A stretch of 64,000 bases of DNA from Haloimpatiens massiliensis (GCF_900184255.1 NZ_LT854640.1:62345-126344); one strand, 5' to 3'. Shown: positions 35,672-44,993, counted from the first letter of the stretch. Notes: a model not told the origin generated them from the sequence alone. Translations and numbers: made by a program.

Positions 35672-35950
35672 CTATGAAGAGAAGAGTAAATATAAAGTTT
35701 GAGTTAAAGCGAGCTAATGATGGTGGAAGGTTAGTATGAAACTTGTATGGAAGAACATCTTGGAGTTTCTGACTGAAATTGCATTTAAAAAATGCAAAAT
35801 TAGGCTCAGACGGAACCAAACCGTTATATAATGGGCAGTATCGAATTTTTATTCCGTACTGTAATTTAGAGTGAACTTGCTTGCAAGTTAATTAGGGTGG
35901 TACCGCGAAAATATAGCTTTTCGTCCCTTTGGGGATGAGGGGCTTTTTTA
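35672..35950 (+). promoter_or_regulatory. T-box leader (Asn) controlling asnA
   Basis: The T-box core AGGGTGGTACCGCG is at 35894-35907. A terminator follows, in which the stretch from AGCTTTTCGTCCC pairs with GGGATGAGGGGCT, then a T run to ~35950. Upstream, GCGAGCTAATGATGGTGGAA is the conserved stem I distal region. GAACATC at 35753-35759 places the codon AAC (35754-35756) at the specifier position, matching tRNA-Asn. Uncharged tRNA-Asn should stabilise the antiterminator and switch asnA on. The 5' edge is approximate. Confidence 0.92.
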
Positions 35951-36061
35951 TTTGCAAGAAATTAGTTTTTTTATATTTTAACGTAACTATTAGAAATACT
36001 GACTTTCAAGAAGACAAAATGGTAATAAATATACAAAAGTTAAGATTAGGAGGAGTTTGTT

Positions 36062-37084
36062 ATGAACAAATGCAAAAAGTTTCAAGTAATGGAAGGTTAT
36101 AAGTCAAGTTTAAGTTTAAAGGAAACAGAAAAAGCTATAAAAAAAGTAAAAGATTATTTTGAAAAGAGACTTTCAGAAAAATTAAATTTAATTAGGGTGT
36201 CAGCGCCTTTATTTGTAAAGAAGAATACTGGACTTAATGATAATTTAAATGGGTATGAAAGACCAGTAGCTTTTGATGCCTTAGATTTAGGGAAAGATGA
36301 AAGTATAGAAATAGTTCAATCTTTAGCTAAGTGGAAAAGAACTGCATTGTACAGATATGATTTTACCGTAGGTGAAGGTCTTTATACAGACATGAATGCT
36401 ATAAGGAGGGATGAGGAATTAGACAATTTACATTCCATATATGTAGATCAATGGGATTGGGAAAAGGTAATAAGTAAGGAAAATAGAAATGAAAAACAGC
36501 TTAAGAAAATAGTTAAGGATATATACAGTGTATTTAAAAATACAGAGGAGATTGTTTATAAGGAATATCCTCATATAGAAAAAATATTGCCAGATGAAAT
36601 AAGTTTTATAACTACTCAAGAACTAGAGGATATGTATCCAGAACTTACTTCAAAAGAAAGAGAAAATGCTATAGCTAAAGATAAAAAAGCTGTATTTATA
36701 ATGAAAATAGGGGATACATTAAAATCAGGTAAAAAGCATGATGGACGTTCACCGGATTATGATGATTGGAGTTTAAATGGAGATATAATATTCTGGTACC
36801 CAGTTTTAAACTGTGCATTGGAACTGTCATCAATGGGTATAAGAGTAGATGAAGAAGCGTTAATTTATCAATTAGAAAAAGAAAATTGTCAACATAGAAA
36901 AGAATTAGAATATCATAAAATGTTATTGGAAGGAAAGCTTCCTTATACTATAGGTGGTGGTATTGGGCAATCTAGAATATGCATGTTTTTCCTTAGAAAA
37001 GCCCACATAGGAGAAGTTCAGGCATCCTTATGGAAAGAAGATATAATAAAAGATTGCAGGGAGACAGGGATAGAATTATTATAG
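36062..37084 (+). CDS. asnA: Aspartate-ammonia ligase (asparagine synthetase A)
   Basis: 340 residues with TAGGAGGAG upstream. It makes asparagine from aspartate, ammonia and ATP, using a fold like class II aspartyl-tRNA synthetase. Family blocks are YKSSLSLKETEKAI, RVSAPLFVKKNTGLND, AKWKRTALYRYDF, GLYTDMNAIRRDEEL and the C-terminal GGGIGQSRICMFFL. Length is normal (~330). Control by the T-box leader ties expression to tRNA-Asn charging. It appears monocistronic; 130 bp later a separate ribosome-binding site opens the methionine-rich gene. Confidence 0.95.
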   Translation: MNKCKKFQVMEGYKSSLSLKETEKAIKKVKDYFEKRLSEKLNLIRVSAPLFVKKNTGLNDNLNGYERPVAFDALDLGKDESIEIVQSLAKWKRTALYRYDFTVGEGLYTDMNAIRRDEELDNLHSIYVDQWDWEKVISKENRNEKQLKKIVKDIYSVFKNTEEIVYKEYPHIEKILPDEISFITTQELEDMYPELTSKERENAIAKDKKAVFIMKIGDTLKSGKKHDGRSPDYDDWSLNGDIIFWYPVLNCALELSSMGIRVDEEALIYQLEKENCQHRKELEYHKMLLEGKLPYTIGGGIGQSRICMFFLRKAHIGEVQASLWKEDIIKDCRETGIELL

Positions 37085-37215
37085 AAACAATATTTTGTAT
37101 CAATTTATAATATCCAGTCACTAAGGCGCATTCAAATAAATTTATAAATTATGTATCAAAGAAAGATAACGTGCATATGTTGTTAGTGTAGTATTATTTT
37201 GTGGAGGTAAATATA

Positions 37216-37884
37216 TTGGATAAGGATATTATAAATGAAATGGATATTGAGGATGAATATGAAATGGTGCCTATTTCACCTGAAAGAATGAATTTTCATA
37301 TGAAACCAGAGATGAATAATTATCCTATGGAAAATAATATTGACTACGATGGAATGTATAATATTCCTAACATAAACCGAACGGTTCCAATGAATCCATC
37401 GGACATGATTGATCCAATGAATATGGGAAATATGAATACAAATCCTATGGCAATGCCAATGATGCCATGCATGATGCATTGTATGTATTACATGAACTGT
37501 ATGAATATGCATCCAAAATATATGGATCCTATGATGCCGCAAATGTCACTTGGAATGATGATGAGTCCAATGATGCCAGAGATGATGGAAGGCGCGATTA
37601 TGCCTAATATGATGCCTGAAATGATGAATACAGAGGACTATGAAATGTCATCAGTAACGGAAAAAAGAACAGAGGAAGATACTGAGGATATCATAAATAA
37701 TGTTAGAGCAAATGAAGAAGAACTTAGATATAATCCAAGAGATGTGGATGAGATTTTAAGAAAAATACAACGTTATAATCCTGGTGTATTTAGAATGTTA
37801 AGAAGCTATGGTGTTCCATATGACGAAGCTAGAAGAATTTGTAGAAGGATCATAAGACTTACATTAACATACTACGAAAAGTAA
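37216..37884 (+). CDS. Methionine-rich protein of unknown function
   Basis: 222 residues from TTG 37216, chosen because GTGGAGGT lies 8 bp before it; a GTG at 37201 would place the ribosome-binding site inside the gene. About 40 of the residues are Met. They cluster at residues ~60-145 in short runs such as MAMPMMPCMMHCM and GMMMSPMMPEMM, together with Cys and His. The C-terminal ~55 residues (NPRDVDEILRKIQRYNPGVF and RICRRIIRLT) look like a small helical domain without Met enrichment. Thioether-rich segments suggest soft-metal binding or oxidant buffering, and a spore-coat role is possible; both are inference. No signal peptide. Confidence 0.72.
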   Translation: MDKDIINEMDIEDEYEMVPISPERMNFHMKPEMNNYPMENNIDYDGMYNIPNINRTVPMNPSDMIDPMNMGNMNTNPMAMPMMPCMMHCMYYMNCMNMHPKYMDPMMPQMSLGMMMSPMMPEMMEGAIMPNMMPEMMNTEDYEMSSVTEKRTEEDTEDIINNVRANEEELRYNPRDVDEILRKIQRYNPGVFRMLRSYGVPYDEARRICRRIIRLTLTYYEK

Positions 37885-37910
37885 GAAAATTGTGAAATAA
37901 TACATTGAAG

Positions 37911-38141
37911 AAAAATCTGATTTTAATTCCGTAATAAATGTGTAATTTGGGACTGTTCACAATACGCCAAGAACTTCTAAATGTCTTACAGTTAAAGCCC
38001 CTAAAGCTTTCAAACTCACTCGTTCCTCGTTCAAACATGAAAGCTTCTTAACGGTTCTTTAACTGTGAGACATAAGAAGTTCTAAGGCTAGTTCAATAGT
38101 CCACAATTCCACATTTATTACTACATTAAAATCAGATTTTT
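37911..38141. repeat. Palindromic repeat family 3, copy 1
   Basis: About 231 bp. The outer ~70-bp arms are inverted repeats (left AATCTGATTTTAATTCCGTA, right the complement of AATCTGATTTTAATGTAGTA). The inside is again palindromic: ACAGTTAAAG with CTTTAACTGT, AAGCTTTCA with TGAAAGCTT. It begins 27 bp after the Met-rich gene's stop and probably contributes a transcription-ending hairpin. Confidence 0.82.
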
Positions 38142-38171
38142 AGTTTAATATGTATGTGGTTTGAGAGGAGA

Positions 38172-38610
38172 AGCCTACTAAAGGATAATTTTCCTCCACT
38201 ACGTTACGGAAAATCTTTAATTTATAAAATAAATAAAAAGGCTCCTATAATTTTTTTAGGCGTAGCCTTTCGTTCAATCTACAATATTAGTAACTAATAT
38301 TATTTTGATTAATTGTGAGATAGAATTATTAACTTTGATTATATACTAATGAATAACCAATTATTAAAATAAAATATTGAATAAAATTTAATATATTTTG
38401 CAATAAGGCATTGGTTTGTATAAATCTTAGCTTTAATATTTACACTGGCTGCCGCCAATAAAAGATTTTAGAGGCTTAAAAGAAAAAGCTATAATTATTA
38501 GATTAATAGTGTAATTATAGTTTTTATTATCAAATTATTGTATTTATATATTTTTTATTTAATTAAAGATTTTCTGTAGCATAGCGGAGGAAAATCATCC
38601 TTTAGTAGGC
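38172..38610. repeat. Inverted repeat pair with 335-bp gene-free centre
   Basis: The left arm 38172-38224 (AGCCTACTAAAGGATAATTT through CTTTAATTTA) is matched by the complementary right arm 38559-38610 with few mismatches. Between them is AT-rich DNA without an open frame; the only structure is a small hairpin AAAGGCT/AGCCTTT at 38237-38270. The arms sit inside the two family 3 copies, so the block is an overall inverted repeat. Confidence 0.8.
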
Positions 38611-38646
38611 TGTTTTTCCCCCATGAAGAATGTACGTATGAACCGA

Positions 38647-38876
38647 GAATCTGTCTTTAAGGTAACAATAAATATATTTTTTTAGACTATTGAGCTAGCC
38701 TTAGAAATTCTTTGTTTTCAAATTTCAATGCCTGTTAAGAAGCTTTCATGTTTGAGCGCCGTTAGAAGCGAGTTTGAAAGCTTTAGGGTATTGAAATTTG
38801 AAAACATTAGAATTTCTTGGCGTATTGTAAGCAGTCTTAAAAAATATATTTATTGTGGACTTAAAGACAGATTTTT
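38647..38876. repeat. Palindromic repeat family 3, copy 2 (inverted)
   Basis: About 230 bp. Arms AATCTGTCTTTAAGG and CTTAAAGACAGATT bound an inner palindrome (TTTCAAATTTCAATG with its partner, AAGCTTTCATGTTTGAG). The sequence GACTATTGAGCTAGCCTTAG is the inverse of CTAAGGCTAGTTCAATAGTC in copy 1. It ends just after the pepA stop codon and may act as its terminator. Confidence 0.8.
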
Positions 38877-38901
38877 CTTATGGCACTTGCTTCACAATAT
38901 A

Positions 38902-40296
38902 TTATTTAAGTAGGTAGTTTATAAGTGTTCTTGCAGGTTTTCCGTTGGCGCCTTTTTCGTATACATCTGAATGTTCTCTAGAGGAAGCACAGCCAGCTAT
39001 GTCTAAATGTGCAAAGTTTACATCTTCTGCAAAGCTGTGTAAAAACATACCAGCGACTATTGCTCCACAGTTGTTTCCTGAGTTTTTAATATCTGCACTA
39101 GAAGTTTTTAATTGTTCTAGGTATTCATTGTTATTTGGTAATCTCCATATATATTCTCCAGTTTCTTTTCCAGATTCTATTAGTTTTTCTGATAGTTTAT
39201 TTGAATTAGAGAACAAGCCAATATTAATTTCACCTAAGAAATTAGCACAGGAGCCTGTTAGAGTTGCTACATCTATAATTGTAGTAGCACCTAGCTCTTT
39301 AGCATAGGTTAGGGCATCGCATAAAATAAGCCTTCCTTCTGCATCAGTGGATATTATCTGTATAGTTTTTCCACTGTAACTTTTAATTACATCTCCAGGT
39401 TTGTATGATTTTGATGAAGGCATATTTTCAGCAACAGGGATTAGGGCTATAACATTTTTCTTAGGTTTTAATTTCCCAATGGCTTTCATAACTCCTAAAA
39501 CAGAAGCAGCACCAGCCATATCCCCTACCATATCATGCATTCCTTTAGAAGGTTTTAGTGAGATTCCACCACTATCGAAAGTTATTCCTTTTCCAACTAA
39601 AGCAGTGATTTCTTTATTATCTAAATCACCTAGATATTGAAGTATTATTAAATATGGTTCGTGAGAACTGCCACTTCCCACGCTTATTATAGAATTCATG
39701 CCAAGTTTTTTTAACATATATTTATCATATATAGTTATATCTAAGGAGTTTTCAGAAGCTATAGCTTGAGATTTTTGAGTTAAGTATTTAGGTGTAACAA
39801 TGTTAGAAGGGAGATTTGTTATTTCTCTAGAGAAATTAATGCTTTCTCCAGAAATTAATCCCATTTGAATAGATTCTTTACAAGAAGATATAACATTTAT
39901 GCTCTCTAATTTAATTGGATAATAGTTTTCTTTAAACCCTTTAAATTTATATAAGGATAGAGCTATGCTCTCACCAATAGTAAATCCAAAATCATCATTG
40001 AAATTGTCTAAAATATCTATAGATTCTATACACTCTCTGATATTTTTAATTGCAGATCCTAAAGCTTTAAATAGTCTAGATGAGTTAAATTCTTCTGTTA
40101 GGCCTAATCCAATTATATATATTCTATCATAGTTGGATTTGCCAAGAGTAGTTAGAGTTTCAAATTCCTTAAACTCACCATTGTTTACTGAAAATTTTAA
40201 AAATTCTTCTATTTCTTTTGGGTAAGAAAGATTATAGTTTTCAAATTTAAAGATTAATAAATTTGAATAAATACATTTGTTTTCTATACATACCAT
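38902..40296 (-). CDS. pepA: Leucyl aminopeptidase (M17 family)
   Basis: 464 residues with AGGGGGTG upstream of ATG 40296. A cytosolic two-metal aminopeptidase that removes N-terminal residues from peptides. The metal and active-site region is intact: LVGKGITFDSGGISLKPSKGM (Lys and Asp ligands), DMAGAASVLG, and the signature STDAEGRLILCDAL with Asp/Glu ligands and the catalytic Arg. The C-terminus has NSGNNCGAIVAGMFL and HLDIAG. The N-terminal domain is divergent and shorter than in E. coli PepA (503). It diverges from the GNAT gene across a 150-bp shared promoter region. Confidence 0.93.
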   Translation of the reverse strand: MVCIENKCIYSNLLIFKFENYNLSYPKEIEEFLKFSVNNGEFKEFETLTTLGKSNYDRIYIIGLGLTEEFNSSRLFKALGSAIKNIRECIESIDILDNFNDDFGFTIGESIALSLYKFKGFKENYYPIKLESINVISSCKESIQMGLISGESINFSREITNLPSNIVTPKYLTQKSQAIASENSLDITIYDKYMLKKLGMNSIISVGSGSSHEPYLIILQYLGDLDNKEITALVGKGITFDSGGISLKPSKGMHDMVGDMAGAASVLGVMKAIGKLKPKKNVIALIPVAENMPSSKSYKPGDVIKSYSGKTIQIISTDAEGRLILCDALTYAKELGATTIIDVATLTGSCANFLGEINIGLFSNSNKLSEKLIESGKETGEYIWRLPNNNEYLEQLKTSSADIKNSGNNCGAIVAGMFLHSFAEDVNFAHLDIAGCASSREHSDVYEKGANGKPARTLINYLLK

Positions 40297-40446
40297 AAAA
40301 GCACCCCCTATTAAGTATACCTAAATATAATATTATCACATTTGTATGAATTGTTTAATAAGTAAGTATATTTATTATAAAATATAAGCTAAAAAAAGGA
40401 ATTTATTAAATGAATGTAGAAATTTTAAATACTTGGGGGTGCTGAT

Positions 40447-40959
40447 ATGTTTCAAGTAGATTTGAAAATTAAAGATATATATGTTGATAGTATAGAGAAG
40501 AAAGATTTAATAGAAGTATATAATTGGATAAAAATAAATAATGTATACAATGATGGAGAAAAGAATTTAGACTTTAAAGATTTTTGTGATAGATTTTTAG
40601 AGTATTACTTAAGTGAAGGAGAGGTTTTTTTAAAAATAACTAAAAATTCAGAAGTTATAGGACTGCTAAAAGGAAGAATAGAATTTAAAAATCCTAATGA
40701 ATTCTGGATAAGATATTTTGGAATAAATGAAAATTTTACGAATGAAAATATACGGCAGATTATATTAAGAAAAATAATTAAAATATTTAATGGTTATGGT
40801 ATAGAAAAAATTTATGTAATAATTTCTAGCCATGAGAAAGATAATTTGAATTTTTGGAATGAAAACGGATTTTTATTAGTGAGAGTGTGTAATGATATTG
40901 TAAATGTAAAAGGTAAAGATAAAACATTTATACTTTTAAAGGAAGGAAATAAAATTTAG
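40447..40959 (+). CDS. GNAT-family N-acetyltransferase
   Basis: 170 residues with GGGGGTG upstream of ATG 40447. The middle holds the GNAT core: EGEVFLKITKNSEVIGLLKGRI (beta strands 2-3), FWIRYFGINENFTNENIRQIIL (beta 4 and the acetyl-CoA loop region), YGIEKIYVIISSHEKDNLNFW and NENGFLL (the usual N-x-x-GF end). The classical Q/RxxGxG/A acetyl-CoA loop is not clearly kept, so it may have weak or altered activity. No substrate can be assigned. It is divergent from pepA. Confidence 0.72.
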   Translation: MFQVDLKIKDIYVDSIEKKDLIEVYNWIKINNVYNDGEKNLDFKDFCDRFLEYYLSEGEVFLKITKNSEVIGLLKGRIEFKNPNEFWIRYFGINENFTNENIRQIILRKIIKIFNGYGIEKIYVIISSHEKDNLNFWNENGFLLVRVCNDIVNVKGKDKTFILLKEGNKI

Positions 40960-41047
40960 AATTAAATTGGACAAGATAGCATATATATATAACAAATAAT
41001 AAAGGAAAAGCTTGAAAAGGGATAAAATGCTAGATTAACTAGAGGAC

Positions 41048-41077
41048 TTGACATATTTTATACACATAAATTATAAT
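41048..41077 (+). promoter_or_regulatory. Promoter of the NlpC/P60 gene
   Basis: TTGACA (41048-41053), 18-bp spacer, TATAAT (41072-41077): a near-perfect housekeeping promoter, ~60 bp before the start codon. Confidence 0.88.
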
Positions 41078-41136
41078 TATATAGTGATTAAAACGGGAAA
41101 AGGTTAAAAAAAAGTTACATTTTAGGGGGTTTTTTT

Positions 41137-41721
41137 ATGAATTTTAGTAGAAAAAAAGTGATTTTAGCATTAGCGTTAGGGGTACTTTTTTCAATGTGTA
41201 AACTTGATGTAGCAAAAGCAGATACTATACTAAAAAATAATGTAAGTTCAAAAATTCGTTCTACTAATATAAAAGTAAACAAATCTATAAATGCTAAAAA
41301 AAATGTAGATAGTAATAGAGCTTCGAGAGGCGGAGAATATAGTAGTGTTTATAACAGAGGAACTGGTTTAATAGATTATGCCAAGAACTTTTTAGGAAAA
41401 CCATATGTTTGGGGAGCAGAAGGACCTCATGCTTTTGATTGTTCAGGATTGACACTATATGTATACAGAAAGATAGGTATAAACCTTCCGCATTATACAG
41501 GTTCTCAGGCGGAATATGGAAAGTTAGTTAAAAGAAATGAATTAATGCCAGGAGATCTTATATTCTTTAATACTACAGGTAACTTAGCACACGTTGGAAT
41601 GTATGTAGGTAACGGTAAATTTATTCATGCATCTTCAGGAGGTCACAGAGTGATAATAAGTGATTTGTCAGGAAGTTACTACAGTTCAAGATATGCAAAA
41701 GCTAAAAGAATTTTAAATTAG
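41137..41721 (+). CDS. Secreted NlpC/P60 peptidoglycan endopeptidase
   Basis: 194 residues with TTAGGGGG upstream. Residues 1-29 are a Sec signal peptide (basic start, hydrophobic core, DVAKA/D cut region). A ~45-residue linker follows, then the NlpC/P60 domain from ~75: FLGKPYVWGAEGPHAFDCSG with the catalytic Cys, LAHVGMYVGNGKFIHASSGG with the catalytic His pair. It should cut peptide stems of peptidoglycan outside the cell. It has no SH3 or LysM anchoring domain. Monocistronic, with its own strong promoter and terminator. Confidence 0.94.
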   Translation: MNFSRKKVILALALGVLFSMCKLDVAKADTILKNNVSSKIRSTNIKVNKSINAKKNVDSNRASRGGEYSSVYNRGTGLIDYAKNFLGKPYVWGAEGPHAFDCSGLTLYVYRKIGINLPHYTGSQAEYGKLVKRNELMPGDLIFFNTTGNLAHVGMYVGNGKFIHASSGGHRVIISDLSGSYYSSRYAKAKRILN

Positions 41722-41728
41722 AAATTTT

Positions 41729-41756
41729 AAATCTCGAGTATTCGAGATTTTTTTTT
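41729..41756 (+). terminator. Terminator after the NlpC/P60 gene
   Basis: A 9-bp perfect stem, AAATCTCGA/TCGAGATTT (41729-41750), with 4-nt loop and a run of nine T. Confidence 0.92.
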
Positions 41757-41844
41757 GTGTGATAAATCTTCTTTGATTATATTGTTCTATTTGTAGTTTA
41801 CATAAAGTAATAATAAATATAGTTTAATAACAGGAGGGGATTTT

Positions 41845-42519
41845 ATGAAATACACTAGATATAATATTAAGAAAAAGCCTAATAAGAGTTTTATTGCAAT
41901 AATATTATTGGCAGTTTCTTTAATATTAATAGTTATAGGAAACGGTAAGGAGAATAAATTAGTTGATAAAAACAAAAAAAATCCATCTAATCAAGTTAGT
42001 GTTAAAGAACAAACTAATAAAGATGAAAAAAATTTTTATGCTATTCAATGCGGAGCTTTTTTAAGTAAGGAATATGCAGATACTTTGGTAAAGACGTTGA
42101 AACCTTATGGAAATTCTTTTATAGTAAAAATAGATGATAAATATAAAGTTATATTAGGAGTATATAATGAGAAAGATATAAATAAGATAGTTGATACTTT
42201 AAATAAGAAGGAAATTCAAAACAATAAAATAAATTATAAAATTAAAGATGAAGATCTTTGCAATAAAGAAATTATTGAACTTATAAATGCTAATTTAGAC
42301 GTTTTAAGTCGGTTCTCAGATAAAGATGTAAAGGCATATAATACCGAGAGATTAAAAAAATGGAGTAATTCCTTAAAGGCTGTAGATGGTAAAAGTAAAA
42401 ATATACAGGTGCTAAAATCTCTTAAAGACTATGTGAACAAGCTCCCAGAGAAAATAGTTAGAGAACAAGTTCCTTCAGGATACAATTTAATATATAATTG
42501 CCTTAATTCTATAAAATAA
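41845..42519 (+). CDS. SPOR-domain membrane protein
   Basis: 224 residues with AGGAGGGG upstream. One transmembrane helix (about residues 16-33) anchors it, with a short basic inside tail. Residues ~63-122 form a SPOR fold: NFYAIQCGAFLSKEYADTLV, then YKVILGVYNEKDI. SPOR domains bind peptidoglycan strands stripped of stem peptides, often at division or sporulation septa. The C-terminal ~100 residues are helical and unassigned. It stands at the head of the maf-radC-mreBCD block. Confidence 0.82.
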   Translation: MKYTRYNIKKKPNKSFIAIILLAVSLILIVIGNGKENKLVDKNKKNPSNQVSVKEQTNKDEKNFYAIQCGAFLSKEYADTLVKTLKPYGNSFIVKIDDKYKVILGVYNEKDINKIVDTLNKKEIQNNKINYKIKDEDLCNKEIIELINANLDVLSRFSDKDVKAYNTERLKKWSNSLKAVDGKSKNIQVLKSLKDYVNKLPEKIVREQVPSGYNLIYNCLNSIK

Positions 42520-42687
42520 ATTTTAAAAGTTTTTAAATAAATTTATTGAATACTTGTTTATGATAATATTAAATGGTAAACTATATAAGATGAAATTTGT
42601 ATGGGGAAAAATGATATAGTTTAAATGTGTTTTAAATGAAAAAAATGGTAATAATATTAATATTGATAATGTTTAGGAAGTGATAAG

Positions 42688-43266
42688 TTGAATTTAGTTT
42701 TAGCATCATCATCCCCAAGAAGAAAAGAAATATTACAGAAAATAACCAAGAATTTTACTGTTATTGTCAGTGATTTTGAAGAAAATGCAGTAAAATATCA
42801 AGGTGATATTAAATGGTATGTAAAGGAATTATCTAAGGGCAAGGCGAAAGCTGTAAGTATGGACTTAAAAAATAAAGCTTTAGTAATTGGATGTGATACA
42901 GTAGTGTCCCTCCAAGGAAATATTTTAGGTAAACCTAAGAATGAACAAGAGGCTTTTTCTATGCTTAAATCCTTAAGTGGAAAATGGCATGAGGTTTATT
43001 CTGGAGTTACTCTTATAGAGACTGAAACTGATAAAATTTTAAGCGAGTGTGTGTGCACAAAGGTTAAATTTAGTAATATATCAGATGAGGATATTCAAAA
43101 GTATATACAAACTAAAGAACCAATGGATAAAGCAGGCGCATATGGAATACAGGGATTCGCAGGAGTTTTCGTGGAGAAAATAGAAGGATGCTACTACAAT
43201 GTAGTAGGGTTGCCTTTAAATAAATTGAATTCTATGATGAGGGATATTGGGGTAAATTTATTATAG
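42688..43266 (+). CDS. maf: Maf-family nucleoside triphosphate pyrophosphatase
   Basis: 192 residues from TTG 42688 with TTAGGAAG upstream. It hydrolyses dTTP/UTP or modified nucleotides to monophosphates, a house-cleaning step. Signature: LVLASSSPRRKEIL at the N-terminus, GCDTVVSLQGNILGKP, GKWHEVYSGVTLIE, DKAGAYGIQGFAGVFVEKIEG. Length is normal. It begins the maf-radC-mreBCD gene order, the same as in Bacillus and other clostridia; radC starts 11 bp after. Confidence 0.95.
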   Translation: MNLVLASSSPRRKEILQKITKNFTVIVSDFEENAVKYQGDIKWYVKELSKGKAKAVSMDLKNKALVIGCDTVVSLQGNILGKPKNEQEAFSMLKSLSGKWHEVYSGVTLIETETDKILSECVCTKVKFSNISDEDIQKYIQTKEPMDKAGAYGIQGFAGVFVEKIEGCYYNVVGLPLNKLNSMMRDIGVNLL

Positions 43267-43277
43267 GAGGAATAGTT

Positions 43278-43964
43278 TTGGTCGTTTCTTTAAAAATAAT
43301 GGATTTACCTGAAAATGAAAGGCCGAGGGAGAGATTATTAAGGTATGGACCAGAAGCATTATCAAATGCAGAATTATTGGCTATAATACTAAGAACAGGC
43401 TATAAATCAGAGAATATTATAGCATTAAGCAATAGAATATTAAAAAACAGTAGTGGATTAAATGGCTTGTTGAGTATGGATGCCGAAGAATGCATGACAA
43501 TGAAGGGAATTGGTAAGGTCAAGGCTTCTCAAATTTTAGCTTTAGCAGAAATTTCTCGGAGATTTAAATCTTACAAATCAGGCGATGAGTATAAAATATC
43601 ATCACCAAGTGATGTAACGAATTTGCTTATGGAAGAAATGAGATGTCTAAAAAAAGAATACTTAAAAGTTATAATGTTAAACATTAAGAATGTAATTTTA
43701 AGTATTAAAGATATATCTATAGGAAGTCTTAATTCTTCTATTGTTCATCCAAGAGAAGTTTTTACGGAGGCTATAAGAAAACATAGTGCGTCTATAATAT
43801 TATGCCACAATCATCCGTCAGGAGATCCGTCTCCTAGCGCAGAGGACATAAATGTTACTAGACGTATAAAAGAGTGTAGCAAAATACTGGGAATTGATTT
43901 CTTAGACCATATAATAATAGGAAATGGGATTTACATCAGTTTAAAAGAAAAAGGAATTATGTAA
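43278..43964 (+). CDS. radC: RadC family JAB-domain protein
   Basis: 228 residues from TTG 43278 with AGGAGGAA upstream. It has an N-terminal helix-hairpin-helix region (LPENERPRERLLRYGPEALS, GIGKVKASQILAL). A JAB/MPN metalloprotease-like domain at ~105-228 has the motif ILCHNHPSGDPSPSAED, which gives the His-x-His-x10-Asp metal ligands. Once thought to be a DNA-repair factor; the true activity is unsettled. It lies between maf and mreB as in most Firmicutes. Confidence 0.95.
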   Translation: MVVSLKIMDLPENERPRERLLRYGPEALSNAELLAIILRTGYKSENIIALSNRILKNSSGLNGLLSMDAEECMTMKGIGKVKASQILALAEISRRFKSYKSGDEYKISSPSDVTNLLMEEMRCLKKEYLKVIMLNIKNVILSIKDISIGSLNSSIVHPREVFTEAIRKHSASIILCHNHPSGDPSPSAEDINVTRRIKECSKILGIDFLDHIIIGNGIYISLKEKGIM

Positions 43965-43980
43965 CGAAAGGAGAAAACTT

Positions 43981-44991
43981 ATGGGTTTTTTTGGAATTTC
44001 AAAAGATATGGGAATAGATTTAGGAACAGCAAATACTTTAGTTTATATTAAAGGAAAGGGAATTGTTTTGAGTGAACCTTCAGTGGTTGCAATAAACAAT
44101 ATAAATAAAAAGGTTTTAGCAGTAGGTGAAGAGGCTAAACAGATGATTGGTAGAACACCAGGAAATATAGTTGCAATAAGACCACTTAAAGATGGTGTTA
44201 TTGCGGATTTTGATGTTACAGAAGAAATGCTTAGAAGCTTTATAAATAAGGTTAGTGCTAAAAGTGCATTTTCTACACCAAGAATAGTTGTATGCTTCCC
44301 ATCAGGAGTTACTGAGGTGGAGAGAAGAGCCATACACGAAGCTACAAATCGTGCAGGTGCTAGAGAAGTTCACCTAATGGAGGAGCCAATGGCAGCAGCA
44401 ATTGGTGCAGGTCTTCCGGTTAACGAACCAACAGGAAGTATGGTGGTAGATATAGGTGGGGGAACTACAGAAGTAGCAATTATTTCTTTAGGAGGAATAG
44501 TTACAAGTAAATCCTTGAGAATAGCAGGGGATGAATTGGATCATTCCATAATTAATTACATAAAGAAACAGTATAATTTAATGATAGGTGAAAGAACTGC
44601 TGAAAATATAAAAATAGAAGTTGGTTCTGCTTTTAAAACTTCAGATGAAGTAAGAACTATGGAAATAAGAGGAAGAGATCTTATAACAGGACTTCCAAAA
44701 GTAGTTGAGATAAATGAAGAAGAAGTAAGAGAAGCTTTATCAGAGCCAATTGCGTCTATAATAGATTCTATTAAAACTACTCTTGAAAAGACACCACCAG
44801 AATTAGCGGCAGACATTATGGATAAAGGTATTATGCTTACTGGTGGAGGAGCACTATTAAGAGGAATTGATGATTTGATAAATCATGAAACACATATGCC
44901 AGTAAAAATTGCAGAATCGCCATTAGAATGTGTTGCTATTGGAGCAGGGATGGCTCTTGCCAATATAGACAAAATGAATAAAAGAGGATAA
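43981..44991 (+). CDS. mreB: Rod shape-determining protein MreB
   Basis: 336 residues with GAAAGGAG upstream. A bacterial actin homologue that forms membrane-bound filaments guiding sidewall synthesis. ATPase motifs: DLGTANTLVYIKGKG (phosphate 1), VVDIGGGTTEVAIISLGG (phosphate 2), GIMLTGGGALLRG (adenosine). The N-terminal MGFFGISKDMG is typical of clostridial MreB. The operon continues with mreC 3 bp later, mreD and PBP2. Confidence 0.97.
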   Translation: MGFFGISKDMGIDLGTANTLVYIKGKGIVLSEPSVVAINNINKKVLAVGEEAKQMIGRTPGNIVAIRPLKDGVIADFDVTEEMLRSFINKVSAKSAFSTPRIVVCFPSGVTEVERRAIHEATNRAGAREVHLMEEPMAAAIGAGLPVNEPTGSMVVDIGGGTTEVAIISLGGIVTSKSLRIAGDELDHSIINYIKKQYNLMIGERTAENIKIEVGSAFKTSDEVRTMEIRGRDLITGLPKVVEINEEEVREALSEPIASIIDSIKTTLEKTPPELAADIMDKGIMLTGGGALLRGIDDLINHETHMPVKIAESPLECVAIGAGMALANIDKMNKRG

Positions 44992-44993
44992 GC

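Noticed and set aside
37125..37140. Fourth copy of repeat family 1
   Set aside because: Only 16 bp of one end match; not enough to annotate as a copy.
37276..37542. His-rich minus-strand frame
   Set aside because: ATG codons of the Met-rich gene read as CAT on the other strand; no ribosome-binding site.
38728..38913. 61-codon plus-strand frame downstream of pepA
   Set aside because: It lies inside repeat family 3, copy 2, and has no ribosome-binding site or recognisable product.
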